Positions 47,221 to 54,867 of a stretch of DNA of 64,000 bases are shown here, piece by piece (the stretch's first letter is position 1; each line of letters begins with the position of its first letter). A model generated the notes under the pieces. That model was given only the letters and a program-made list of their open reading frames with translations, ran no database searches and was not told the DNA's origin. Source of the stretch: Bacillota bacterium (GTDB lineage: Bacteria > Bacillota > Clostridia > Peptostreptococcales > Anaerovoracaceae); assembly GCA_017437745.1 (NCBI GenBank), contig JAFRYI010000008.1, positions 124,001-188,000 on the forward strand, read 5' to 3'. Both the position numbers and the translations under genes were made by a program.

Positions 47221-48141
47221 TTACATCATCTGCTTGGCTACTTCTTCGGCGAAGTTTTCTTCTCTCTTCTGGAGACCTTCGCCTACTTCGAAGCGGACCA
47301 TCTTTACGACTTCGATGGACTTGCCGAGCTTCTTGGCAACTTCGTCTACGTACTGCTTTACGCTGGTGCCCTTCATCTTTACGAACTCCTGATCCAGCAG
47401 GCAGACTTCCTTAAGGCTCTTCTTAAGACGGCCGGCGATCATCTTCTCGATGATGTTGTCCGGCTTGTCCGGAGACTCGTTCTTGGTCTGAGCGATAAGA
47501 ACTTCCTTCTCGTGAGCAAGGTATTCGGGATCGATCTCGGCCTCGCTTACGAACTTCGGAGTCATGGAGCAGACCTGCATGGCAACGTCCTTGCCGCATT
47601 CGGTAACTTCCTCGGCGGAGGCTTCGGTCTTGAGTCCGATGAGTACGCCTATCTTGCCGCCCATGTGGGAGTAGCCGATGTACTTGACGCCGGGCTCCTG
47701 GAGCTTTTCCAGACGGCGGATCTTCATGTTCTCGCCGATCTTAGCGATCTTAGCGGTGAGTACTTCCTCTACGGTGCCTTCGGTGCCGTACTGCTTGGAC
47801 ATGAGGCAGTTCTCGCACTTAACGTCGTCGTCCAGACCGAGCTTAGCAAGGTTCTCTACGAACTCGATGAACTCGGGGTTCTTGGAAACGAAGTCGGACT
47901 CGGAGTTTACTTCGATGATGCTTGCCTTGGTGTGGTCCTCGTTGAAAGCGAATCTTACGAGACCTTCGGCCGCGATCCTTCCGGACTTCTTCGCTGCCTT
48001 GGCAAGGCCGTTCTCTCTGAGATAGTCAACAGCCTTCTCGATACTGCCTTCGGTGGCTACAAGAGCCTTCTTGCAGTCCATCATTCCGGCGCCTGTCATT
48101 TCGCGGAGCTCTTTAACAAGAGCAGCTGTAATTTCTGCCAT
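47221..48141 (-). CDS. tsf: Elongation factor Ts
   Basis: 306-residue guanine-nucleotide exchange factor for EF-Tu. The N-terminal UBA-like region (LVKELREMTGAGMMDCKKAL) is followed by the TDFV-like motif, here SDFV (NSESDFVSKNPEF), which contacts EF-Tu. The core and dimerisation helices follow in the C-terminal half. Eighteen bases after rpsB. Confidence 0.96.
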   Translation of the reverse strand: MAEITAALVKELREMTGAGMMDCKKALVATEGSIEKAVDYLRENGLAKAAKKSGRIAAEGLVRFAFNEDHTKASIIEVNSESDFVSKNPEFIEFVENLAKLGLDDDVKCENCLMSKQYGTEGTVEEVLTAKIAKIGENMKIRRLEKLQEPGVKYIGYSHMGGKIGVLIGLKTEASAEEVTECGKDVAMQVCSMTPKFVSEAEIDPEYLAHEKEVLIAQTKNESPDKPDNIIEKMIAGRLKKSLKEVCLLDQEFVKMKGTSVKQYVDEVAKKLGKSIEVVKMVRFEVGEGLQKREENFAEEVAKQMM

Positions 48142-48159
48142 TTTATCTCTCCTTAAAAC

Positions 48160-48939
48160 TTACTCGTTTACTTCCTCGGTCTTTGCTTCTTCCGCTGCTT
48201 CGGTCTCCTCGGCGGCAGCCTCTACGGCTTCCTCCGCGGGAGCTTCAGCAAGGGATTCGCCCTGCTTGCCTTCGATGACGGCGTCAGCCATCTTTCCGGC
48301 GATCAGCTTGACGCTTCTGATAGCGTCGTCGTTGGACGGGATGACGTAGTCTACGTCGTCCGGATCGCAGTTGGTGTCGCACATTCCTACGATGGGAATG
48401 CCAAGGACTCTGGCTTCGGATACGGCGATCTTTTCCTTCTTGGGATCTACCACGAAGAGCGCTCCGGGCATTCCGCGCATGGTCTTGATGCCGCCGAGAT
48501 ACTTCTCGAGTTTTTCGGCTTCCTTAACGAGCTTGGTGACTTCCTTCTTGGTGAGAGCGTCGAAAGTACCGTCCTCTTCCATCTTGTTGATCTCAGCCAA
48601 ACGCTTGATCCTGGAAGAAATGGTCTTGTAGTTGGTGAGCATGCCGCCCAGCCATCTCTCGTTGACATAGTACATTCCGCAGCGCTCGGCCTCTTCCTTT
48701 ACGGCAGCCTGGGCCTGCTTCTTGGTACCTACGAACAGAACGTTCTTGCCTTCCGCTGCAACGGACTTAACGAAATCGTAAGCCTCGTCGATCTTGTGGA
48801 CGGTCTTGGAGAGGTCGATGATATAGATACCGGTCCTCTCGGTGAAGATGTACGGAGCCATCTTGGGGTTCCATCTTCTTGTCTGGTGACCGAAGTGAAC
48901 GCCGGCCTCCAGAAGCTGTTTCATGGAAATAACTGACAT
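48160..48939 (-). CDS. rpsB: 30S ribosomal protein S2
   Basis: 259 residues. [30 protein letters not shown] (in part) and [28 protein letters not shown] are diagnostic. The last 35 residues are almost only Glu and Ala, an acidic tail longer than in E. coli S2. The ribosome site sits in a leader hairpin, so S2 may limit its own synthesis and that of EF-Ts. Confidence 0.96.
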   Translation of the reverse strand: MSVISMKQLLEAGVHFGHQTRRWNPKMAPYIFTERTGIYIIDLSKTVHKIDEAYDFVKSVAAEGKNVLFVGTKKQAQAAVKEEAERCGMYYVNERWLGGMLTNYKTISSRIKRLAEINKMEEDGTFDALTKKEVTKLVKEAEKLEKYLGGIKTMRGMPGALFVVDPKKEKIAVSEARVLGIPIVGMCDTNCDPDDVDYVIPSNDDAIRSVKLIAGKMADAVIEGKQGESLAEAPAEEAVEAAAEETEAAEEAKTEEVNE

Positions 48940-48946
48940 TTGATTT

Positions 48947-49018
48947 ACCTCCCGGTTGAACTACCACCGGAGACGCTTAAGCACTTAAACCCTTCCGGGC
49001 ACCGTATGCTTCTGGTCT
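48947..49018 (-). promoter_or_regulatory. Structured rpsB leader that sequesters the ribosome site
   Basis: On the minus strand CTCCGGT (48972-48966) can pair with ACCGGGAG (48956-48949), which contains the rpsB ribosome site. Upstream lies a longer-range CCGGA/TCCGG pairing and a CACCG...CGGTG hairpin. S2 autoregulates rpsB-tsf through the leader in E. coli; the same here is inference. Confidence 0.45.
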
Positions 49019-49028
49019 TTCGGTGTGC

Positions 49029-49058
49029 ATAATAAAATCCGCTGCGCCTGGTGCGCAA
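49029..49058 (-). promoter_or_regulatory. Possible rpsB promoter, -35 inside the upstream terminator
   Basis: TTGCGC (49058-49053) and TATTAT (49034-49029) with 18-base spacing; the -35 is part of the 5' arm of the preceding terminator. Confidence 0.4.
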
Positions 49059-49063
49059 CGGAT
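49037..49063 (-). terminator. Terminator of the gmk-rpoZ operon
   Basis: Eleven-bp stem with one U-G wobble (49037-49047 with 49053-49063), five-base loop, minus-strand tail TTTTATTATG. Confidence 0.7.
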
Positions 49064-49101
49064 GTATATTACCTTAAGATGTATGGAATTGCAAGTACTT
49101 T

Positions 49102-49443
49102 TTATCGGTTAGTGTACTTTTTTGCGAGCCTTTCGGCTTCGTCTTCTTCCGCGTCGCCCTGACCGGGAAACGGAGTGCTTAAAATGCGCTCTGTCTCTTC
49201 CTGTTCGGCGCGTCTCTTAGCCTGCATGTAAGGGATCAGTCCCCACGCGATAAGAGCCAGTCCGATAACAAGGCAGAACATGAAGAACGTAAAGTCCCTG
49301 AAGTCGTCCAGCCCGACTATTATGAACAGAGCGCCCACCGCTACCTTGGCGATCGTCTTGCCGACGGAGGGCTGGTTCTGCTGTCTGTTCTGTCCCGGCC
49401 TGTTGTCAGGCCCCTGGGGCGGCTCGCGGTAATACTTAGCCAT
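49102..49443 (-). CDS. Small membrane protein, unrecognised
   Basis: 113 residues. A hydrophilic Pro/Gln/Asn-rich start (1-28) is followed by two hydrophobic segments (about 29-46 and 51-70) and an Arg/Glu-rich tail, probably cytoplasmic. I do not recognise a family. It starts two bases after the rpoZ stop, so it is the third gene of gmk-rpoZ-this gene. The tight link suggests co-expression only. Confidence 0.75.
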   Translation of the reverse strand: MAKYYREPPQGPDNRPGQNRQQNQPSVGKTIAKVAVGALFIIVGLDDFRDFTFFMFCLVIGLALIAWGLIPYMQAKRRAEQEETERILSTPFPGQGDAEEDEAERLAKKYTNR

Positions 49444-49445
49444 CG

Positions 49446-49646
49446 TTACTCCTCGTCCCTCTTGTAGCTTATGTAATCTTCAGCGATCTCTTCAGTAGCT
49501 ACGCTGATGGGCTTTTCCACGTCGCAGATCGCGAGCATCGGCTTTCCGTCGATGATGTCCCTTGCTCTCTTGGCTGCCATTATGGTAAGCGTGTATTTGC
49601 TGTCGACCTTGGTCTTAAGAAGATCTATGGATGGATAAAGAAGCAT
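49446..49646 (-). CDS. rpoZ: RNA polymerase omega subunit
   Basis: 66-residue omega. LYPSIDLLKTKVDSKYTLTIMAAKRARDI (in part) is the conserved N-terminal half that wraps the beta-prime C-terminus. One base after gmk, the usual gmk-rpoZ pair. Confidence 0.93.
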   Translation of the reverse strand: MLLYPSIDLLKTKVDSKYTLTIMAAKRARDIIDGKPMLAICDVEKPISVATEEIAEDYISYKRDEE

Positions 49647-49647
49647 G

Positions 49648-50259
49648 TTATTTTCCCTCGCTTTCGTATCTTTGTATTATTTCTTCGGCCTCGTCCTCTA
49701 CCCTCAGGTGCTCCGCGTTGATTATGGTCAGCGCGTCGTCCACGGCAGTTACGAGATCGTCGTTGATGATGAAATAGCTGTAGTCCTTGATCGTCTTGAT
49801 CTCGTCCAGAGTGGTCTTCGTACGGAGATCTATCTGCTCCGGGGTCTCGGTACCGCGGTCGATGAGCCTTTTTCTAAGCTCGGAGATCGACGGCGGAAGA
49901 ACGAATATCAGAACGCTCTTCGGGTAGCTCTTCTTTACCTGCATGGCGCCCTGCATCTCTATCTCCAGGATGACGTCGCGTCCCTGCGCAAGTTTATCCA
50001 GAACAGGCTTCTTAGGCGTACCGTAGCGGTTGCCGTAGATCTCGGCCCACTCCAGCATGTTTCCTTTGTCTATGGCCTGCTGGAACTCCTCGTGGGATAC
50101 AAAATAGTAGTGTACGCCCTCTTTCTCTATCCCGCGGGGCTTTCTTGTGGTCATGGAGATCGAAAGGTCCGCGGCTCCGCAGGAGATGAGCTCCTTGCAG
50201 ATCGTGCCTTTGCCGGCTCCGGAAGGCCCGGATATAACGAATAAACGTCCTTGTTTCAT
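49648..50259 (-). CDS. gmk: Guanylate kinase
   Basis: 203 residues, phosphorylates GMP to GDP. P-loop GPSGAGKG at 11-18, then SMTTRKPRGIEKEGVHYYFVS for GMP binding. Start: the ATG at 50259 follows CGGAGG; the frame stays open for 22 more codons upstream without support. Confidence 0.96.
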   Translation of the reverse strand: MKQGRLFVISGPSGAGKGTICKELISCGAADLSISMTTRKPRGIEKEGVHYYFVSHEEFQQAIDKGNMLEWAEIYGNRYGTPKKPVLDKLAQGRDVILEIEMQGAMQVKKSYPKSVLIFVLPPSISELRKRLIDRGTETPEQIDLRTKTTLDEIKTIKDYSYFIINDDLVTAVDDALTIINAEHLRVEDEAEEIIQRYESEGK

Positions 50260-50295
50260 GATCGCCTCCGACAGATCGTCTGGAATCAGCCATTT

Positions 50296-50325
50296 AGTAT
50301 ATATCAACGGCAATTGATTATGCAA
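50296..50325 (-). promoter_or_regulatory. gmk operon promoter
   Basis: TTGCAT (50325-50320) and TATACT (50301-50296) with 18-base spacing, about 37 bases before the gmk ATG. Confidence 0.55.
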
Positions 50326-50402
50326 GGTCTTTGAGAAAAAAAGACGTTCGGCAAACAGTCTTTAATGCGTCGGACAGTCACGATCATTTCCTGAAAACAG
50401 AA

Positions 50403-50425
50403 ACAGCCGCCGGCCGGACGGCTGT
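50403..50425 (-). terminator. Terminator downstream of rqcH
   Basis: Seven-bp stem ACAGCCG/CGGCTGT (50403-50409 with 50419-50425) followed on the minus strand by TTCTGTTTT. It lies about 130 bases beyond the rqcH stop. Confidence 0.65.
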
Positions 50426-50456
50426 CTGATGACGGATCTTTAATTGAGTATTTTTC

Positions 50457-50510
50457 TGCGCGCACCGAAAGAATAGCATCCGCTGAGCGGAATATCAATC
50501 GAAGCGCGCA
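50457..50510 (-). other. Structured element with an internal promoter-like pair in the rqcH-gmk gap
   Basis: The 298-base gap 50260-50557 has no credible gene. Within it TGCGCGC/GCGCGCA arms (50457-50463 with 50504-50510) enclose a TCCGC-TCA-GCGGA hairpin. The enclosed minus-strand sequence also reads TTGATA, 17 bases, TATTCT. A short RNA of about 80 bases from there to the terminator at 50403-50425 is possible. This is speculative. Confidence 0.3.
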
Positions 50511-50557
50511 AAGTCTGTACCGTTTTTGCCAACTTGCAACTGTATGCTCCGCGTCTT

Positions 50558-52156
50558 TCAGGATCCTTTCGCGTCGGGATCCTTCGGATCTATCCACACA
50601 GTACCGTTGTTTGTGAAGATCACCATCCCCGGCTTGGCTCCGGAAGGCTTCTTTACATATCTTGCGGGAGCGTAATCCACAGGTACGTTCTGCGAATCCC
50701 TGCCCTTAGAGAACCAGGCGGCTATAGCGGCCGCGCCGTACATGTCCTCCGGCGAAGGATCCGTTCCGTTGCAGACCAGTATAACGTGCGATCCGTGGAT
50801 ATCCTTGGTGTGGAACCACCAGTCTGTCTTCTGCGCAAGCTTGAAAGTTATGTAGTCGTTCTCGCTGTTATTGCGGCCCACAAGCACTTCCAGCCCGGAA
50901 GGCAGCTTATAACGCCTGGGTGAAGGCTTGGATTTCTTCTTTTTCTTCTGTTCCGAACGCTGCCTGACGTAGCCTTCAGCCGCAAGCTCGTCCTTTATCA
51001 CGTCCAGTTCTTCACCGGTAGAAGCGTTCTGCGCCATTACCTGGACGGACTGCAGATAATCTATGTCCGCTTCGCAGGACGCCAGCTGAGCCTCCTTCTC
51101 TTTTCTGGAAGACTTGAGCTTGGCGTACTTTTTATAGAAGTTCTGAGCGTTCTTGGCCGCAGAGATCTTCTCGTCAAGCTCTATCTCCAGTTCCGTACCG
51201 TCGTAATAACTGGTCACCTTGACCTTTTTAGCGCCGGGAGCAGCCAGATGAAGATTGGCGTTCAGCAGTTCGCCCTTCAATCTGTAGATGTCCGCGTCGT
51301 CGGCTTTCTTTATCTCTTCGAGCAGTCTCTGCTTCTTGAGAAGATATTTATCTATCAGCGAATTAATGTGCCTGGAAAGATCGGAGGCGCGTTGTTTCTG
51401 TCTGTTTGTGGACTGTCTGCGGCTGTAGAACCAGTCCATGGCCGGGCACAGTGCCGGGAACTGCCTTTCTTCGTATTCAGTAAGATACTGAGGCATGCGG
51501 AAAACGTGGAAGTCCTTTGGCGAACCGTCCCCTGCAATGTACACAAAAGTCTTTATGCCCTCAGGGCAGCTATCGGGAACATCAGGAATGACCGCGCCGT
51601 TCTCCAGAGCGGCGTTCGTAGTCGGTCCGAAGCCTCTGTTGTTGGAAAGGTTTCCGACGGGCGGGTACTCGTAAATAACGCCGGGCAGTATCTGCCGTAC
51701 ACGGTTGATGTCTATGGAAACGCGCTTGATGCTGTCGATGATCCTGCCGCTCTCCGAGTCAAGAAGCACTATGTTGCTGTGCTTGCCCATGGTCTCCACG
51801 ACAAGACGCTTCAGCTGGGAGTAGCCCATCTCGTTGATGGTGCTTACGTCCAGCTCGACAAGACGCTCCATGCCGTGCTGCCTTGCGGCTGTGATCACAC
51901 CGCCTTGTATGTGCTTTCTGAGCAGCATGCAGAAATTGGGGGCCGTCTGCGGATTCTCGAAGTCCAATTCCGTAAACTGCACCCTGCTGCCCTGCGGGGA
52001 AACGTCCAGAAGAAGCTTTCTGCGGCCCGTGTTCGTACGAAGCTGCATTACTATCTGATCCGTTTCCGGCTGGCTTATCTTCTCTATCTTGGAGCCTTCA
52101 AGGCTGTTTTTCATCTCAGACAGCACAGCGGCTGTCATCAATCCGTCGTAAGCCAT
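50558..52156 (-). CDS. rqcH: Ribosome quality control protein RqcH (NFACT family)
   Basis: 532-residue Rqc2/NEMF homologue that binds stalled 50S subunits and directs C-terminal alanine tailing. NFACT-N starts at MAYDGLMTAAVLSEM, followed by helix-hairpin-helix sequence near 180, two coiled-coil arms (about 270-410, SLIDKYLLKKQRLLEEI to KKKKKSKPSPR) and the NFACT-R domain (GLEVLVGRNNSENDYITFK and DWWFHTKDIHGSHVIL). Domain content is complete. RqcP is not in the window. Divergent from the YicC-type gene. Confidence 0.93.
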   Translation of the reverse strand: MAYDGLMTAAVLSEMKNSLEGSKIEKISQPETDQIVMQLRTNTGRRKLLLDVSPQGSRVQFTELDFENPQTAPNFCMLLRKHIQGGVITAARQHGMERLVELDVSTINEMGYSQLKRLVVETMGKHSNIVLLDSESGRIIDSIKRVSIDINRVRQILPGVIYEYPPVGNLSNNRGFGPTTNAALENGAVIPDVPDSCPEGIKTFVYIAGDGSPKDFHVFRMPQYLTEYEERQFPALCPAMDWFYSRRQSTNRQKQRASDLSRHINSLIDKYLLKKQRLLEEIKKADDADIYRLKGELLNANLHLAAPGAKKVKVTSYYDGTELEIELDEKISAAKNAQNFYKKYAKLKSSRKEKEAQLASCEADIDYLQSVQVMAQNASTGEELDVIKDELAAEGYVRQRSEQKKKKKSKPSPRRYKLPSGLEVLVGRNNSENDYITFKLAQKTDWWFHTKDIHGSHVILVCNGTDPSPEDMYGAAAIAAWFSKGRDSQNVPVDYAPARYVKKPSGAKPGMVIFTNNGTVWIDPKDPDAKGS

Positions 52157-52162
52157 TTTTAC

Positions 52163-52190
52163 TGTAAAAATACGCTTTATGTGCTAAAAT
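52163..52190 (+). promoter_or_regulatory. Promoter of the YicC-type gene
   Basis: Extended -10 TGCTAAAAT (TAAAAT at 52185-52190) with TGTAAA at 52163-52168, 16-base spacing; overlaps the rqcH start region. Confidence 0.4.
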
Positions 52191-52265
52191 GATATGCAGA
52201 TGAGATCCGGCGGAAAGAATGCGCGGATCCTGCAGACATTTTATCATTAATGAAAGGATCTTTCT

Positions 52266-53150
52266 ATGGTCAAATCAATGACAGGCTTCGGCCGCGGTGA
52301 ATACACCGACGAAAAACGCAGCGTCGTCTGCGAGATACGTTCGGTCAATCACCGTTTCTGCGAGATAAACGTCAAGATGCCCAGACGTTATCAGTTCGCG
52401 GAAGAAAAACTAAAGTCCCGCATCAAGGAATCGATAAGCAGAGGTAAGATAGAGCTGTCCGTAATGTGCGACGAACTTTCCATGGACACTCAGAAGATAA
52501 GGCTCAACAAGGACGCGGCGCAGGCCTATTTCGATAGTCTTAACGAACTTAAGCAGCAGATCCCGGGCATCGTCGGCGAGATAGACATCCACTTCATAGC
52601 AGGCATGCCGGAGGTGCTCCGCGTGATACCCGACACGGACGAAGAGGAATCGATACTTGCCGCTCTTACGTCCGCTCTGGACGTCGCCATCGCGAACTAC
52701 GACAGGATGCGCACAACAGAAGGCGAAAAGCTTGCCGAAGACATCAGAGCCAGAGGAAAGCTTATAGAGGACACGGTATCCATCGTAGAACAGCGCGCTC
52801 CGCAGCTCGAAAAGGAATACGCGGACAAGATCCGCGCCCGCATAAACGAACTGCTGGAAGGCGTTACGGAGATACCGGAAGACAGAGTAATGCTGGAAGC
52901 CGCAGTGTTCGCGGACAAGGCCAACATAACCGAAGAGATAGTAAGGCTCCGCAGCCACTGCGCCCAGCTTAGGAGCATACTGGACAAAGGAGGTCCGGTC
53001 GGCAAGAATCTTGACTTCCTGGTCCAGGAGATGAACCGCGAGTCCAACACCATCGGCTCCAAGGCCAACGACATATCCATAACAGATAAAGTCCTTATCC
53101 TTAAAGCTGAGATCGAAAAGATACGCGAGCAGATCCAAAACCTTGAGTAG
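52266..53150 (+). CDS. yicC: YicC/YloC family endoribonuclease
   Basis: 294 residues. MVKSMTGFGRGEYTDE is the family signature; the YicC N-terminal domain is followed by DUF1732 (EEIVRLRSHCAQLRSIL and FLVQEMNRESNTIGSKAND, both diagnostic). E. coli YicC is an endoribonuclease that promotes decay of the sRNA RyhB. An AAAGGA site precedes the ATG. In other Firmicutes it heads the gmk-rpoZ operon; here it is separated from it by rqcH and points the other way. Confidence 0.95.
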   Translation: MVKSMTGFGRGEYTDEKRSVVCEIRSVNHRFCEINVKMPRRYQFAEEKLKSRIKESISRGKIELSVMCDELSMDTQKIRLNKDAAQAYFDSLNELKQQIPGIVGEIDIHFIAGMPEVLRVIPDTDEEESILAALTSALDVAIANYDRMRTTEGEKLAEDIRARGKLIEDTVSIVEQRAPQLEKEYADKIRARINELLEGVTEIPEDRVMLEAAVFADKANITEEIVRLRSHCAQLRSILDKGGPVGKNLDFLVQEMNRESNTIGSKANDISITDKVLILKAEIEKIREQIQNLE

Positions 53151-53164
53151 AACCTAACTGAACA

Positions 53165-53196
53165 AAAAGCGGCCCGAATGCTATCGGGCCGCTTTT
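53165..53196. terminator. Bidirectional terminator between yicC and pgeF
   Basis: Perfect 13-bp stem AAAAGCGGCCCGA/TCGGGCCGCTTTT (53165-53177 with 53184-53196) serves both convergent genes. Confidence 0.9.
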
Positions 53197-53216
53197 ATTA
53201 TGCTATCGTTTTTCTG

Positions 53217-53909
53217 CTACAGTTTAATGTACGCCAGCATCCTTTTATCAGTTCCGTTGCGGCGGTAGGACCAGCAGTTTTCGTCCTCGAACGTGCATAC
53301 AGGACTTATCTCCGTGTTCACGATCCCGAACATCTTAAACAGCTCCGCGTTAATGCCTTTAAGGTCTATCATGTACTTGCCTTCTTTGATGCCTTCGTCG
53401 ATGTAGTCTTCGCACCAGGGAATCTTTTCTATGAACTCCCGCGCGACGTCCTCCGAGACTTCGAAACAGCAGCGCCCTATTCCCGGTCCGACTACCGTAT
53501 GAATGTCCGCAGGATCGCAGCCGTAGGTCTTTATCATCGTAAGGGCCAGAACCGCGGCAATGCCGTTTACGGTGCCTCTCCAGCCGGCGTGCGCAAGGCC
53601 GATGACATTCTTTACCAGATCGAACGCGTAAAGCGGAATGCAGTCTCCGTGAGTGCTTGTAAGAGCAACGTCCGGAATGTCCGTTACCATGCCGTCGCAG
53701 TCTTCTATCTCTATGTAAGAAGACTTCCCTTCCAGGAACTTTTTGGTTATGGGATATACGTTCGTTCCATGCGTAAGACAGGGCCGGATCAGGTAGCCGC
53801 CGCATTTTTCAAGTTCCTCAGCCATGGCTGCACGGCGAACGTCCGAGTGGTCCGGGACCTGAGTGATGCCTGCCGTTATTCCGTATTGTTCGAAGTATCT
53901 AATATCCAT
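53217..53909 (-). CDS. pgeF: YlmD/PgeF family protein (multicopper-oxidase-like, peptidoglycan editing factor)
   Basis: About 230 residues of the DUF152 (YfiH) family. VALTSTHGDCIPLYAFD, GLAHAGWRGTVNGI and VGPGIGRCCFEV carry the conserved His/Cys zinc site. E. coli YfiH keeps serine out of peptidoglycan stems; other members act on nucleosides or phenols. The ATG at 53909 has GGGG upstream; in-frame starts at 53921 and 53927 are possible. Often found with sepF/yggS; here it lies downstream of that cluster. Confidence 0.88.
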   Translation of the reverse strand: MDIRYFEQYGITAGITQVPDHSDVRRAAMAEELEKCGGYLIRPCLTHGTNVYPITKKFLEGKSSYIEIEDCDGMVTDIPDVALTSTHGDCIPLYAFDLVKNVIGLAHAGWRGTVNGIAAVLALTMIKTYGCDPADIHTVVGPGIGRCCFEVSEDVAREFIEKIPWCEDYIDEGIKEGKYMIDLKGINAELFKMFGIVNTEISPVCTFEDENCWSYRRNGTDKRMLAYIKL

Positions 53910-53928
53910 ACCGTACCCCATACGCAAA

Positions 53929-53962
53929 AGACGGTCCGCTGCAGAGCTACAGAGGACCGTCT
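53929..53962 (-). terminator. Terminator of the acyltransferase-like gene
   Basis: Nine-bp stem AGACGGTCC/GGACCGTCT (53929-53937 with 53954-53962), TTTTGCG tail on the minus strand. Confidence 0.65.
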
Positions 53963-53976
53963 CCTATGTACTTGCG

Positions 53977-54858
53977 TTACAGTTTGCCGCCCAGTGCTTC
54001 TATAGCGCCTGCTGAAAGTTCGTTTCCGATAGGCGCTTCCAGTTCTTCCGGATGCTCCAGAAGGTAGTTGACAAGCTTAAGGGACCTAGCGAAATAGAAA
54101 CCGTCGGCTATCCTTTCGTCCAGAGTAAGCTGCATGTCCACTACGTCGTGAACGTGCTCCATTCCGTCGTCTTCGTATACAAGAGCTTTGTGAGCCGTTC
54201 CTATGGTAGCAACTATGGAGTTGGTACCGTAGTCGTTAAGGTGATGATATACCGAACCGCACTTGATGCTTCCGAGGTTCGAAAGAAGCACGGTAGCATA
54301 GTTCGTGTCTCCGTCGGAGAAAGCCTTGGGCATACGTCCGCAGTATTCCAGCATCCTGAGTATCTTGAAGATCACTCGCAGCAGGAAGTGAGGTATCTTA
54401 GCGAATATCTCTATCATGTCGCCTATGTCGTTCTTTCCGGCGTTCTCCCTAAGCTCGTGGACTTCTCCCAGAATCTTTTTGGAGATGCTGTCAAGAGTCA
54501 TGTCCGGCTTTACCTTAAGGAACATGAGTGACTCTTCGGAAGTATCCTCAAAGGTGCGCTTTACGACAAAAGCAAGGATGATGTCTTTTCTCTGCCAGAA
54601 CCTGTTGCCGGAAACGAATATGTTAAGCTTGGGTCTCCAGTAGACAGTCTTGGCCACAGCGGTGCATATCGCGTGGAAGAGCTTAAGTTTGGTCCCTTCT
54701 TCTTCGTTGCGTTTCTTCATGTAGGCGTTAAGGTCGGAAATGTCGAAAACATCCTGCATGGAGACTTCGGCCGCAGCGCGCGACGGCATTATGTACGGGA
54801 AGATGGTATGAAGACCGTCGACCTTAAGCTTTACTGCGTCTCGTCTTTCTTTTCTCAT
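53977..54858 (-). CDS. 2-oxoacid dehydrogenase acyltransferase-like protein, catalytic His missing
   Basis: 293 residues resembling the catalytic domain of E2 acyltransferases and chloramphenicol acetyltransferase. There is no lipoyl domain and no E1- or E3-binding domain. The C-terminal catalytic motif, normally DHRxxDG, reads DERIADG at 247-253, with Glu248 in place of the catalytic His. Residues 165-185 contain a hydrophobic stretch that may touch the membrane. No E1 or E3 gene is near, so a role in a dehydrogenase complex is unlikely. The ATG has a GGAG site nine bases after rluD. Confidence 0.75.
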   Translation of the reverse strand: MRKERRDAVKLKVDGLHTIFPYIMPSRAAAEVSMQDVFDISDLNAYMKKRNEEEGTKLKLFHAICTAVAKTVYWRPKLNIFVSGNRFWQRKDIILAFVVKRTFEDTSEESLMFLKVKPDMTLDSISKKILGEVHELRENAGKNDIGDMIEIFAKIPHFLLRVIFKILRMLEYCGRMPKAFSDGDTNYATVLLSNLGSIKCGSVYHHLNDYGTNSIVATIGTAHKALVYEDDGMEHVHDVVDMQLTLDERIADGFYFARSLKLVNYLLEHPEELEAPIGNELSAGAIEALGGKL

Positions 54859-54867
54859 AGTGATCTC

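Noticed and set aside
48947..49018. T-box element before rpsB
   Set aside because: A GGTGG stretch is present but there is no specifier stem or T-box consensus, and rpsB is not a T-box target.
50304..50597. 97-codon minus-strand frame in the rqcH-gmk gap
   Set aside because: It overlaps the end of rqcH and runs through its terminator and the gmk promoter; no ribosome site, Cys/Arg-rich composition.
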